From an uncultured Pelagibacteraceae bacterium (GTDB taxonomy: Bacteria; Pseudomonadota; Alphaproteobacteria; Pelagibacterales; Pelagibacteraceae), in the NCBI GenBank assembly GCA_902571375.1, contig CACGBP010000002.1:49986-113985 (forward strand): a DNA stretch of 64,000 nucleotides, read 5' to 3'. The translations under genes and the position numbers were made by a program. Position 1 is the first letter of the stretch. The number at the start of each line of letters is the position of its first letter. The notes under the pieces are model-generated. The model made no database searches. It was not told the origin of the DNA and saw nothing but the letters and a program-made list of their open reading frames with translations. Below are positions 16,051 to 24,520 of the stretch, one piece after another.

Positions 16051-16422
16051 TTACTTTATCTTTTTTAAATTTTTAATTATACTCGAAATTTTTTGTAATT
16101 TAGTTTTTAAATTATTAACATTTATAGATGCATTTGTTATTTCGTCAAGTTTTAAAGTTTCTTTATGATTCAAAATTTTTTTTACTCCATTAATAGTCAT
16201 TCCTTGATCTTTTAATAAAAATTTAACCTTTTTTAACAGTTCTATTGTTTTATAATCATAATACCTTCTATTTCCATTTAAAATTTTTGGTTTAATTTGT
16301 TTAAATTCTTTTTCCCAATAACGAATAGTGTGTGTTGGGTGAGATCTATTAGATTTTGACTTTAAATTTAATAATTTAACCACCTCACCTATGGTTTTAT
16401 AAGCCTCATTTTCTTTAGTCAT
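16051..16422 (-). CDS. MerR-family transcriptional regulator
   Basis: A 123-residue DNA-binding protein with an N-terminal winged helix of MerR type (YKTIGEVVKLLNL, HTIRYWEKEFKQIKPKILNGNRRYYDYKTIELL) and a C-terminal helix pair for dimerisation. No cysteines suggest metal binding. In alphaproteobacteria this gene usually follows ihfA, as here. I chose the ATG at 16422 because it overlaps the ihfA stop by the 8 bases ATGACTAA; an in-frame ATG at 16476 would add 18 residues without family support. Its target genes are unknown. Confidence 0.88.
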   Translation of the reverse strand: MTKENEAYKTIGEVVKLLNLKSKSNRSHPTHTIRYWEKEFKQIKPKILNGNRRYYDYKTIELLKKVKFLLKDQGMTINGVKKILNHKETLKLDEITNASINVNNLKTKLQKISSIIKNLKKIK

Positions 16423-16714
16423 TCTCTTTAGTGTTAATGAATTCTTTAAATTCTTTTGATGGTTTAAATAATACAACTGTTCTACCTGTAATTAACTTTT
16501 CCTCTTTTGTTTTGGGATTTCTGCCAACTCTTTGTTTTTTTTCTCTTAGGGAAAAGGTTCCAAATTTTGATATCTTTATTTTCTTTTCTTTTTTTAACTG
16601 TGTAACGATAGTAAAAAAGAAATCTTCGATGAGATTTTCAGCTATTTGTTTTGAAAATCCTATTTGCATATATACCAAATTAATTAAGTCTTTTTTAGTT
16701 AAGTTAACTCTCAT
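16415..16714 (-). CDS. ihfA: Integration host factor subunit alpha
   Basis: Nucleoid-associated DNA-bending protein of the HU/IHF family, 99 residues. LTKKDLINLVYMQIGFSKQIAENLIEDFF forms the helical base, KIKISKFGTFSLREKKQRVGRNPKTKEE is the signature, and ITGRTVVLFKPSKEFKEFI is the arm and last strand. The extended N-terminus and the RVGRNPKT arm suit IHF-alpha better than HU, and the plsX-ihfA-merR context agrees. It begins 3 bases after plsX; the fabH gene normally found between them is not there. Confidence 0.9.
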   Translation of the reverse strand: MRVNLTKKDLINLVYMQIGFSKQIAENLIEDFFFTIVTQLKKEKKIKISKFGTFSLREKKQRVGRNPKTKEEKLITGRTVVLFKPSKEFKEFINTKEND

Positions 16715-16717
16715 AAA

Positions 16718-17719
16718 TTAAATATTTCTTTTTATTTTATTAATCAAATTACCTTTAATAATTCTATTACAAACATCTAAAGAATTTGCAAAACCAATAT
16801 AATCAGTACCACCATGACTTTTAACTACTGGAGAATCTAAACCTATAAAGATTGCTCCATTATATAATCTAGGATCTAGTCTTTCTTTAAATCTTTTTAA
16901 ATTTGAAATATTTAAAAGAGAAGAAATTTTTCCAATCATATTTCCTGACAAAGCTTTTTTTAATTCACTGGTAATAAAATTTGCTGTTCCTTCGGCAGTT
17001 TTTAATGCTACATTTCCAGTAAAACCATCTGAGACAATAACATTTACATCACCATTCATTAGTTCATTTCCTTCAATATATCCTGAAAAGTTAAAGTCAT
17101 CACTTTTCTTATCATTTAATATTTGAAATGTTTCTTTGATAATTTCATTTCCTTTAAGTTCTTCAGTTCCTATATTTAAAAGTGCAACGTTAGGATTTTC
17201 TTTAGGATATAATGATTTGTACAATGAAGCACCCATAATTGAAAAATCCTGCAAATTTTTTGAACTACATTCAATATTTGCACCTAAATCTAATACAACA
17301 CTCATTCCTTTTTTGTTTGGCCACAAAGCAGATAAAGCCGGCTTATCAATATTTTCAATCATCTTAAGGTTTAATTTTGCAATCACCAATAAAGCACCTG
17401 TATTCCCAGCTGAAATAATAATATCTGAGTCTTTTTTCTTAACACTTTCAATCGAAAGCCACATACTTGTGTCTTTACCTCTCTTTGCTGCTTCTAATGG
17501 ACTATCTGTACTTTTAACAGATTTATCTGTGTGAATTATCTCATAGAATTTTTCATCTACTTTACCTTTAATTAACTTTTGAATGATTTCATTATCACCA
17601 AATATTCTAAAAAAATTATCTTTATTAGATTTATGATTTAGGATGATTCCATCAATAATTTTCTTTGGTGAATCATCACCACCCATTGCATCAACAGCAA
17701 TTTTTATTAAATCTCCCAT
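16718..17719 (-). CDS. plsX: Phosphate acyltransferase PlsX
   Basis: Converts acyl-ACP to acyl-phosphate, the acyl donor for PlsY in phospholipid synthesis. The 333-residue protein has the family's IAVDAMGGDDSPKKIIDG start, VISAGNTGALL near residue 105, LLNIGTEELKGN near 190, VSDGFTGNVALKTAEG near 228 and VKSHGGTD near 300. It is soluble or peripheral. It sits 17 bases after rpmF and just before ihfA. The partner acyltransferase plsY is at 55300. Confidence 0.97.
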   Translation of the reverse strand: MGDLIKIAVDAMGGDDSPKKIIDGIILNHKSNKDNFFRIFGDNEIIQKLIKGKVDEKFYEIIHTDKSVKSTDSPLEAAKRGKDTSMWLSIESVKKKDSDIIISAGNTGALLVIAKLNLKMIENIDKPALSALWPNKKGMSVVLDLGANIECSSKNLQDFSIMGASLYKSLYPKENPNVALLNIGTEELKGNEIIKETFQILNDKKSDDFNFSGYIEGNELMNGDVNVIVSDGFTGNVALKTAEGTANFITSELKKALSGNMIGKISSLLNISNLKRFKERLDPRLYNGAIFIGLDSPVVKSHGGTDYIGFANSLDVCNRIIKGNLINKIKRNI

Positions 17720-17736
17720 TTCTTATTTTAAAATAA

Positions 17737-17919
17737 TTATTCTTTAGGATCTAGAACTTGTCTTCCTTTATACATGCCAGTTTTTAAATCTAAATGATGA
17801 GAAAGCCTATATTCACCAGACTTTTTATCTTCGACTATATTTTTTGGAGAAAATTTCATATTCTGAGATCTTCTCATACCTGTTCTTGAGGGTGTTTGTT
17901 TTCGTTTAGGGACTGCCAT
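17737..17919 (-). CDS. rpmF: 50S ribosomal protein L32
   Basis: A 60-residue large-subunit protein. The start [21 protein letters not shown] is diagnostic and the C-terminal half [22 protein letters not shown] is of the cysteine-free alphaproteobacterial type. The neighbour plsX downstream is conserved in bacteria. The DUF177 gene that usually precedes rpmF is missing: only 2 bases separate it from the upstream chaperone gene. Confidence 0.97.
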   Translation of the reverse strand: MAVPKRKQTPSRTGMRRSQNMKFSPKNIVEDKKSGEYRLSHHLDLKTGMYKGRQVLDPKE

Positions 17920-17921
17920 AA

Positions 17922-18389
17922 TTATTCGTTACATACACTGTTTAAATAAGAAATCAAATTTTTTTTTGATAATTTAACTTCAAAATCATCAAAATAATCA
18001 ACTAAATGATCAATTTCCATATTATTTTCTAGGAATAATCTAAATTTATTTTTTTTTTCTTCCTTATCAATGTCATTCCAAAAATGAATTTCAGAAATTA
18101 TACTGTGAAAAAGGTTTATGTAATCTTTCATCTTTTTATTAATAGATTGATCTCCATAACCAATTTCTCTAATACTAAGCTCTAATTGTCGAAAAATAAA
18201 ATCATAGATATCTTGTAGAATTTTAGTGTTTTCCTCATTTTTGAAATTCTTTACAAAAAAAGCAAAATGAATGAGAAAAAAAATTAATCTATCAGAAAAA
18301 GTGTCTTGTTTATCAAAACTTTTATATAAAGTTTTATTTCTAGATAATTTTATTAAATTATTATAAAGATATTGATATTTATTATTCAT
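17922..18389 (-). CDS. Ubiquinol-cytochrome c chaperone (CBP3/UQCC family)
   Basis: A 155-residue protein related to the mitochondrial CBP3 chaperone needed to assemble the cytochrome bc1 complex. Family features are [17 protein letters not shown] (about 33-49), the [31 protein letters not shown] core (about 60-90) and the C-terminal [20 protein letters not shown]. It is at its usual alphaproteobacterial place near bamE and rpmF. Its ATG shares the bases CATG with the divergent bamE ATG, so its promoter must lie within bamE coding sequence. No internal start is available before residue 86. Confidence 0.83.
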   Translation of the reverse strand: MNNKYQYLYNNLIKLSRNKTLYKSFDKQDTFSDRLIFFLIHFAFFVKNFKNEENTKILQDIYDFIFRQLELSIREIGYGDQSINKKMKDYINLFHSIISEIHFWNDIDKEEKKNKFRLFLENNMEIDHLVDYFDDFEVKLSKKNLISYLNSVCNE

Positions 18390-18858
18390 GTATAAATTAT
18401 TAATTATATTAATTATTTCAATATTTATTCAAAATTGTTCATTAAATAAAGTAGTAAAAAGACACGGTGTGCAAAATTTAGAGAAAAAAAGTGAAAAAAT
18501 TATTTTAAATCAAACCAACAAAAATGATATAATTAAATTATTAGGTCCTCCATCAACTTATTCTTTAGGAGATATTGATACACTTATTTATATTGAAAGA
18601 TCAACTTCTAGCTCAAAATTAACAAAACTTGGCGGTAAAAAACTTCTAACGAATAATGTTCTAGTGGTAGAAATCAATAATAGAGGTTTAGCCATAAATA
18701 AATCCTTTTTAGATAAAGAAGATATGAATAAGATTAATTTTTCAAAAAAAATTACTCAAAAAGAATATTCTGATAATGATTTTGTTTATAATTTTTTATC
18801 CAGTATAAGAAAAAAAGTTAATGACCCATTGGGTAAAAAATCAATTATTACAGATTAA
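18388..18858 (+). CDS. bamE: Outer-membrane assembly lipoprotein BamE
   Basis: Lipoprotein of the BAM complex that inserts beta-barrel proteins into the outer membrane. The N-terminus [17 protein letters not shown] is a lipoprotein signal with Cys17. The SmpA/OmlA domain follows: NQTNKNDIIKLLGPPSTYS (the typical D-V-x-x-L-LGxPS turn), DTLIYIERS and VLVVEINNRGLAI. The start codon overlaps that of the divergent chaperone gene by two bases. A 26-base AT-rich palindrome at its end probably terminates transcription. Confidence 0.87.
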   Translation: MYKLLIILIISIFIQNCSLNKVVKRHGVQNLEKKSEKIILNQTNKNDIIKLLGPPSTYSLGDIDTLIYIERSTSSSKLTKLGGKKLLTNNVLVVEINNRGLAINKSFLDKEDMNKINFSKKITQKEYSDNDFVYNFLSSIRKKVNDPLGKKSIITD

Positions 18859-18877
18859 TTATTAAAATAATTAATCT
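18852..18877. terminator. Bidirectional terminator-like palindrome between bamE and hppA
   Basis: A perfect 12-bp stem, AGATTAATTATT (18852-18863) and AATAATTAATCT (18866-18877), with a 2-base AA loop. It begins inside the last codons of bamE and ends 6 bases before the hppA stop on the other strand, so it could serve both convergent transcripts. It has only two G-C pairs and no long T run, so it is weaker than a textbook intrinsic terminator. Confidence 0.45.
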
Positions 18878-18883
18878 ATAAAG

Positions 18884-20989
18884 TTATCCGGCAATAACAG
18901 CTAATAATAAAAGTGCTACTATATTAGTTATTTTTATCATTGGGTTTACTGCAGGACCTGCAGTATCTTTATAAGGATCTCCAACAGTATCTCCTGTTAC
19001 AGCCGCTTTGTGAGCTTCTGAACCTTTACCACCGTGATTACCATCTTCAATATATTTTTTGGCATTATCCCATGCTCCGCCTCCTGCGGTCATTGATACG
19101 GCAACAAAAAGACCTGTTATGATAACTCCAAGTAACATTGCACCAACGGAAGCTAAAGCTGCAACTTGTCCACCAATAGCGAATATTACAAAATATAAAA
19201 CTATTGGAGATAAAACTGGTAACAGAGAAGGAATTATCATCTCTTTAATTGCTGCAACTGTTAACAAGTCAACTAATTTTGCATAATCTGGCTTTTGTTT
19301 TCTTTTCATAATACCAGGATATTTTTTAAATTGTCTTCTTACTTCGATAACAACAGCTCCACCTGCTCTACCAACAGCTTGCATTCCCATAGATCCGAAT
19401 AAATAAGGAAGCATTCCACCAATTAATAAACCTACTACCACATAAGGATTCGATAAATCAAAAGTAACGACGATACCCTCTAATTTTGATCCCGCTACTT
19501 TAGAAAAATGTTTTATATCTTCTGTATAAGCCGCAAATAAAACCAAAGCACCTAACCCAGCAGAACCAATTGCATAACCTTTTGTAACAGCTTTAGTTGT
19601 ATTTCCTACAGCATCTAATGCATCTGTAGTTTTTCTTACATTGTTAGGTAATTTTGACATTTCTGCAATACCACCAGCGTTATCTGTAACTGGACCATAG
19701 GCATCTAGTGCTACCACCATTCCAGCTAAAGCTAACATCGTAGTCACTGCTATCGCAATGCCATAAAGACCTGCAATATGATTAGTAAGCAAAATTCCAG
19801 CAACAATTATTAATGCTGGTATAGCTGTAGCTTCAAGTGAAATTGCTAATCCTTGAATTACATTTGTTCCATGTCCTGTGGTTGATGAACTTGCCACACT
19901 TCTTACAGGTCTATAATTTGTGCCTGTATAATATTCTGTAACCCAAATTAGTAATCCTGTTATAACTAAACCTATAACACCACAGTAATATAAACTCATT
20001 CCTGAAAATGATCTATTATTTAAGTTATATGTGTTTTCAAGACCTAGAACAAAATCAGTCACTGGATATAAAATTGCTAATGAAGCTAATGCAGAAACAA
20101 CAAAACCTTTATATAAGGCTCCCATTACATTTTTACTTTTACCTAATTTTACGAAAAAAGTTCCAATTATTGATGTTAAAATACAAGCACCACCAATTGT
20201 TAAAGGATAGATCATCATCGACATATCACCTGGAAAGAAAATTGAGGATAAAACCATTGTTGCAACTATTGTAACAGCATAAGTTTCAAATAAATCCGCA
20301 GCCATTCCAGCACAATCACCAACATTATCACCAACGTTGTCAGCTATAACAGCAGGGTTTCTTGGGTCATCTTCAGGTATACCTGCTTCAACTTTTCCTA
20401 CTAAATCTGCACCTACATCAGCTCCTTTGGTAAAAATTCCTCCACCTAATCTTGCGAAAATTGAAATTAAAGAGGCACCAAATCCTAAAGCTACAAGAGC
20501 ATTTACAATTTCTCTTTCATCAACATTAAATTTTAATAATAAATAATAATAAACTGCTATAGCTAAAAGAGCTAAGCCTGCAACCAACATTCCAGTTACA
20601 GCACCAGATTTAAAAGCAACTGAAAGACCACTTGCTAATCCTTTTCTAGATGCTTCAGCTGTTCTTACATTAGCTTGAACAGAAACTAGCATTCCAACAT
20701 ATCCCGCTATACCTGATAAAGCAGCACCAATTAGATAACCCAATCCAACAAGTGGACTAAAAGCTACACTAACAATAACCAATACAACAACACCAACAAT
20801 TGCAATAGTCTTATACTGTCTTGCTAAATAAGCTTTAGCGCCAATTTGTATTGCAGATGCAATATCTTGCATTTTTGAATTGCCTGCACTTGAATTTAAG
20901 ATATTTTTTCCTGTGAAATACCCATATACAATTGATAAAAGTCCAGCAGCAATTGTGTATAAAAGAATTGTTTCGACTGATGAGTTCAT
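18884..20989 (-). CDS. hppA: H+-translocating membrane pyrophosphatase
   Basis: Couples hydrolysis of pyrophosphate to proton export across the inner membrane. The 701 residues form about 16 helices. Pyrophosphate and Mg-binding motifs are intact: [39 protein letters not shown], and DNAGGIAEM with [18 protein letters not shown], then DNAKKYIE and [11 protein letters not shown]. The Lys in [18 protein letters not shown] marks the K+-independent proton-pumping class (K+-dependent forms have Ala there). It lies apart from its neighbours with its own likely promoter at 21033-21060. Such pumps are common in streamlined marine bacteria. Confidence 0.97.
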   Translation of the reverse strand: MNSSVETILLYTIAAGLLSIVYGYFTGKNILNSSAGNSKMQDIASAIQIGAKAYLARQYKTIAIVGVVVLVIVSVAFSPLVGLGYLIGAALSGIAGYVGMLVSVQANVRTAEASRKGLASGLSVAFKSGAVTGMLVAGLALLAIAVYYYLLLKFNVDEREIVNALVALGFGASLISIFARLGGGIFTKGADVGADLVGKVEAGIPEDDPRNPAVIADNVGDNVGDCAGMAADLFETYAVTIVATMVLSSIFFPGDMSMMIYPLTIGGACILTSIIGTFFVKLGKSKNVMGALYKGFVVSALASLAILYPVTDFVLGLENTYNLNNRSFSGMSLYYCGVIGLVITGLLIWVTEYYTGTNYRPVRSVASSSTTGHGTNVIQGLAISLEATAIPALIIVAGILLTNHIAGLYGIAIAVTTMLALAGMVVALDAYGPVTDNAGGIAEMSKLPNNVRKTTDALDAVGNTTKAVTKGYAIGSAGLGALVLFAAYTEDIKHFSKVAGSKLEGIVVTFDLSNPYVVVGLLIGGMLPYLFGSMGMQAVGRAGGAVVIEVRRQFKKYPGIMKRKQKPDYAKLVDLLTVAAIKEMIIPSLLPVLSPIVLYFVIFAIGGQVAALASVGAMLLGVIITGLFVAVSMTAGGGAWDNAKKYIEDGNHGGKGSEAHKAAVTGDTVGDPYKDTAGPAVNPMIKITNIVALLLLAVIAG

Positions 20990-21032
20990 ATTTACCTTAA
21001 TTATGTTGTTGGTTGTTAGTTTTAAAAGCCGG

Positions 21033-21060
21033 ACAATACAAAAAAAGCTATAAAACGCAA
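21033..21060 (-). promoter_or_regulatory. Possible sigma-70 promoter of hppA
   Basis: On the minus strand, TTGCGT (21060-21055) and TATTGT (21038-21033) are separated by 16 bases and stand about 45 bases before the hppA ATG. A weak AAGG lies just upstream of the start. The 81-base gap to thiL is otherwise empty. The match is only moderate in such an AT-rich genome. Confidence 0.35.
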
Positions 21061-21070
21061 TGATTAACTT

Positions 21071-22030
21071 TTAAAATCTATGAAAATAACCTTTATTTTT
21101 AAGGGCAATTTTCTTATTTTTTTCATTAATAATTTGAGATTTTTGATTGTGATTGCAAATTTTTCCTATTTTTGAAATCCTTATCCCCAAAGACTTACTA
21201 ATTTTAGAGATGATTCTAGATTTTGAAGGTAAGGCAGTAAATAGTATTTGGTAGTCATCTCCTCGTGTTACAGTTTTAATTTTTTTAATAATCTTTAAAT
21301 TAATCAATTTATTGAGATTTTTAGATATAGGAATTTTATTCAAATACAACTTATAAGAAAGTTTTTGATTATTAATTAATTTCTCTAAATCAGCTATTAA
21401 ACCATCCGATATATCAATTGAAGTATTTGCAATCGATAATAATTTTTTTGTAAAATTTATCTGTAAGTTTGGATGAAAATACTTATTTCTAAAATATCTT
21501 GTTAAATTTCGATTTAAGTTAATTTTTTTTTGTAAGACTTTCAATCCAATAAAACTGTCTCCCAAATTACCTGTAACATATATATCATCATTGAGTTTTG
21601 CTTTATTCCTAAAAACTATTTTGTCTGAAAATCCCACAGATGTTATTGTGAAACTTAATTTCTTTGAAAAAGTAGTATCTCCACCACATAAATAAATAGA
21701 ATATTTCTTTTGTTCATAGTGTAAAGCTTTCGAAATCATTTCAAGATTTTTCTTAGTAAAAGATTTTTTATTACCAGAACCTGATATAAAATAATATTTA
21801 GGCCTAACACCTTTACAAATTAAGTCAGATATAGAGGATCTAATAATCTTTTTAAGAACTAAATCTGGATTTTGAAAATTTATAAAATGAACACCTTCAA
21901 CATATGTGTCTATAGAAATAACTAATCTTTTTGACTTATCAAAAAAGACATCATCATTTAATTTTAAAGAGCTTTTATTATAATTTGATAATTTTGAAAA
22001 ATATCTATTTATTAGTTCAAACTCATGCAT
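21071..22030 (-). CDS. thiL: Thiamine-monophosphate kinase
   Basis: Phosphorylates thiamine monophosphate to the cofactor thiamine diphosphate. PurM-like ATP-binding fold: FELINRYFSKLSN start, DDVFFDKSKRLVISIDTYVEGVHF (metal-binding Asp residues), SDLICKGVRPKYYFISG, YLCGGDTTFS, TGNLGDSFIGL and IDISDGLIADLEKL. Residues 319, normal. It overlaps nusB by 8 bases, an order (ribH-nusB-thiL) shared with many proteobacteria. It is needed however thiamine or its precursors are obtained. Confidence 0.94.
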   Translation of the reverse strand: MHEFELINRYFSKLSNYNKSSLKLNDDVFFDKSKRLVISIDTYVEGVHFINFQNPDLVLKKIIRSSISDLICKGVRPKYYFISGSGNKKSFTKKNLEMISKALHYEQKKYSIYLCGGDTTFSKKLSFTITSVGFSDKIVFRNKAKLNDDIYVTGNLGDSFIGLKVLQKKINLNRNLTRYFRNKYFHPNLQINFTKKLLSIANTSIDISDGLIADLEKLINNQKLSYKLYLNKIPISKNLNKLINLKIIKKIKTVTRGDDYQILFTALPSKSRIISKISKSLGIRISKIGKICNHNQKSQIINEKNKKIALKNKGYFHRF

Positions 22031-22427
22031 TATTTACTCTAATCTTTTTAGCAATATTATCCAATAAAGCATTTAGATATTTTGTTTGAGAGTTGTCTAA
22101 AAAAAAATTTGAGGCATTCAAATACTCTTTAATTATAATCTTTATTGAAACATTTGGTTTATATAAGAGCTCATATGTTGCAGATTTCAATATTACTTGA
22201 AATAATTTATCCAAATTATTAAATCTAAATTCATTACCTAAGTTTTTATCTAATTCCTCTATCAAAATTTCATCACGTTCAATTGTTCCAGAAACTACAT
22301 CTTTAATAAATTTTTTAAATCTATGTTTTGGAAAATCTATTTTTTCATTATTATTAAAAAATTTTCCATATAATTTTTGAATAATAATAACTCTAGGATT
22401 GTTTTTTGGACTAAATTGTAAGGACAT
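22023..22427 (-). CDS. nusB: Transcription antitermination protein NusB
   Basis: RNA-binding all-helical protein that works with NusE (S10) on boxA of ribosomal RNA leaders. The 134-residue protein aligns over the family: NPRVIIIQKLYGKFF, then ILKSATYELLYKPNVSIKIIIKEYLNASNFF and the C-terminal KYLNALLDNIAKKIR. The sequence is divergent but key residues in the L-R-x-A-x-YEL-like segment and the N-A-L-L-D-x-I-A end are clear. It stands one base after ribH and overlaps thiL by 8. Confidence 0.92.
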   Translation of the reverse strand: MSLQFSPKNNPRVIIIQKLYGKFFNNNEKIDFPKHRFKKFIKDVVSGTIERDEILIEELDKNLGNEFRFNNLDKLFQVILKSATYELLYKPNVSIKIIIKEYLNASNFFLDNSQTKYLNALLDNIAKKIRVNNA

Positions 22428-22428
22428 A

Positions 22429-22839
22429 CTATTTTGATAATACTGAAATTACTGCTTCCGCTGCTTCTCTACCTTTTTTTGATCGTGCCTCAGCTTGATC
22501 TTGATTTAAACAAGTAATTATACCGTTTCCAACTGGTTTTTTATAATCAATAGATAATGTCATTATTGCATTAGTTGTTGCTTGAGAAATAAAGTCAAAA
22601 TGAGGTGTTTCACCTTTAATAACACAACCTAACGCGATAAAGCCGTCATATTTTTTTATATTTTTAGATATAATTACAGGAATTTCAAACACACCAGGTA
22701 CATTTATTATTTCATACTTAAAATTTTTTTTTTTACCATCTAAAGACTTTGAATTATCCAAAGCATTTTTTGCTTCACTGAACATTTCAGAAGAAATTTT
22801 CATATAATAATTTGCACTTATTATTAATATTTTTTTCAT
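22429..22839 (-). CDS. ribH: 6,7-dimethyl-8-ribityllumazine synthase
   Basis: Condenses the ribityl-diaminouracil with 3,4-dihydroxy-2-butanone-4-phosphate, the penultimate riboflavin step; forms large oligomers. Motifs: VPGVFEIPVIISKN (substrate loop), ALGCVIKGETPHFDFI (phosphate site with the catalytic His) and PVGNGIITCLNQDQAEAR. At 136 residues it lacks a few N-terminal residues compared with the usual 150-160. It overlaps ribBX by 4 bases. Confidence 0.95.
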   Translation of the reverse strand: MKKILIISANYYMKISSEMFSEAKNALDNSKSLDGKKKNFKYEIINVPGVFEIPVIISKNIKKYDGFIALGCVIKGETPHFDFISQATTNAIMTLSIDYKKPVGNGIITCLNQDQAEARSKKGREAAEAVISVLSK

Positions 22840-23939
22840 TTTATTATTTCTTGTTTAGTTATTTTAATTCCATAACCATCCAACCCTACAACTTTTTTCC
22901 TAGATCTAGTTACTAATATCATATCTTTTATATGTAAAGATTTAATAATTTGTGCACCTATACCATAATTTTTGATTAATTGATCTTTATCTTTTTTATA
23001 AGAAACTTTATTTTTGAAATCTTTTAATGTTTGAGTAACTGATTTAAGATTACTATCTTTAATAAATACAAGAACACAATTGTTAAATTTTCTAAAATAA
23101 TTTAACGTTTTTTTAAATGAATTTGGTAATTGTTGATTAATAAGATAATTCTGTACTACATTTGACGAAATAACCCGTACTCTAGGTGTGATATTTCTTT
23201 TGATATTTCCTTTAATCAAAACAAAATGTTCTGACCCATCTAATAAATTTTCATAAATTTTTATTTTAAATTTTTGATTATCAAGTTTGATATCAGATGT
23301 TTTCTTAAATCTAATTAATTTTTCTTTTTTTAATCTATATGAAATCAAATCTTCTATTTTGCCAATTTTTAATTTATGTTTCTTTGCAAAATTTAGTAAA
23401 TTTTGACCTTTGGCCATTGTTCCATCTTCATTCATAATCTCACAAATCACCGCTGAATTATTTTTTTTTGCAATCTTTGAAATATCTACAGAAGCCTCGG
23501 TATGTCCTGCTCTAACAAGAACTCCCCCATCTTTTGCAATAATAGGAAATACATGACCAGGTGAAACAATATCTTTTTTGTTTACATTTTTTTTGGATGC
23601 AATTCTAATAGTACGAGCTCTGTCTTTTGCAGATATACCCGTAGTTATTCCTTTTTTTGCCTCTATTGAAACAGTAAAAGCTGTTTTGTTTCTTGATTGA
23701 TTAACAGGAGACATTAAAGACAAGTTTAATCTTTTAGCCTGTAAACTATCTAAAGCTAAGCAAATTAAACCACGTCCATACTTTGCCATAAAATTGATAT
23801 TTTTTGCATTAGTATCTGATGTGGAAACTACTAAATCACCTTCATTTTCTCTTTTTTCATCATCAACTAAAATAAACATCCCACCTTTTTTTGCAATTTT
23901 AATAATTGATTCTATTGATGAATAATTATTTTTTTTCAT
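22836..23939 (-). CDS. ribB: 3,4-dihydroxy-2-butanone-4-phosphate synthase with degenerate GTP cyclohydrolase II domain
   Basis: Residues 1-205 are DHBP synthase, which makes the four-carbon riboflavin precursor from ribulose-5-phosphate: FILVDDEKRENEGDLV, KYGRGLICLAL, TGISAKDRARTI, SPGHVFPIIAKDGGVLVRAGHTEASVDI and CEIMNEDGTMAKG. Residues about 206-367 align with GTP cyclohydrolase II, but the zinc cysteines of the C-L-T-G-D...R-C-D-C-G segment are missing, so this half should not hydrolyse GTP. Such fusions are known in alphaproteobacteria (RibBX). A separate active RibA is expected elsewhere. It overlaps ribE by 14 bases. Confidence 0.92.
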   Translation of the reverse strand: MKKNNYSSIESIIKIAKKGGMFILVDDEKRENEGDLVVSTSDTNAKNINFMAKYGRGLICLALDSLQAKRLNLSLMSPVNQSRNKTAFTVSIEAKKGITTGISAKDRARTIRIASKKNVNKKDIVSPGHVFPIIAKDGGVLVRAGHTEASVDISKIAKKNNSAVICEIMNEDGTMAKGQNLLNFAKKHKLKIGKIEDLISYRLKKEKLIRFKKTSDIKLDNQKFKIKIYENLLDGSEHFVLIKGNIKRNITPRVRVISSNVVQNYLINQQLPNSFKKTLNYFRKFNNCVLVFIKDSNLKSVTQTLKDFKNKVSYKKDKDQLIKNYGIGAQIIKSLHIKDMILVTRSRKKVVGLDGYGIKITKQEIIK

Positions 23940-24519
23940 GAAAAAAATTTTTAACGTATTTTGAAAGAATATCTATTTCAATATTTACAAGGCTTCCCTT
24001 TTTAACACGGGACAAATTGGTTAACTTATAAGTGTGTGGAATTACCCATATCTGAAACCCTTTTTTTGTTACCTTTGATATTGTTAAAGAAATACCATTG
24101 ATACAAATTGAGGCTTTTTCAATTATATTTTTCCTCTCTTTAGAGTTAACTTCGAAATCAAAAATATAGGATTTGTCTACTTTTTTTACACTTAAAACTT
24201 TACCAGTAGTATCAACATGTCCTTGACAGATATGACCTGAAATTTTTTGACCGTATTTAAGAGGGAGTTCTAAATTAATTAAATCTTTTATTTTTAAAAA
24301 TTTAAATTTTGATCTTTTGACAGTTTCATTAGAAAGATAAAATTCTAAAATTTTTTGTTTAATAGTAATCAAAGTCAAACAAACACCGTCACAAGCAACT
24401 GACACTCCAATATCTTTATTAGTTAATTTAAGATCTGATTTTACAAAAATATTTATACCTTTTGATCTTCTAGATATTTTGGTAATCAAACCTTTGTTAA
24501 AAATAATCCCGTTGAACAT
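23926..24519 (-). CDS. ribE: Riboflavin synthase alpha chain
   Basis: Dismutates two lumazine molecules into riboflavin. Two beta-barrel repeats are visible: FNGIIFNKGLITKI with VACDGVCLTLI and VKRSKFKFL in the first, and SGHICQGHVDTTGKVLSV with ICINGISLTISKV and VIPHTYKLTNL in the second. The His-Val-Asp site (GHVD) and the catalytic N-terminal residues are kept. The N-terminal M-F-N-G replaces the more usual M-F-T-G. 197 residues. One base separates it from ribD upstream. Confidence 0.95.
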   Translation of the reverse strand: MFNGIIFNKGLITKISRRSKGINIFVKSDLKLTNKDIGVSVACDGVCLTLITIKQKILEFYLSNETVKRSKFKFLKIKDLINLELPLKYGQKISGHICQGHVDTTGKVLSVKKVDKSYIFDFEVNSKERKNIIEKASICINGISLTISKVTKKGFQIWVIPHTYKLTNLSRVKKGSLVNIEIDILSKYVKNFFHEKK

Positions 24520-24520
24520 T

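Noticed and set aside
16431..16721. A 96-residue plus-strand frame antisense to ihfA
   Set aside because: Hydrophobic mirror frame of the basic ihfA gene; ihfA has strong family motifs and operon overlap.
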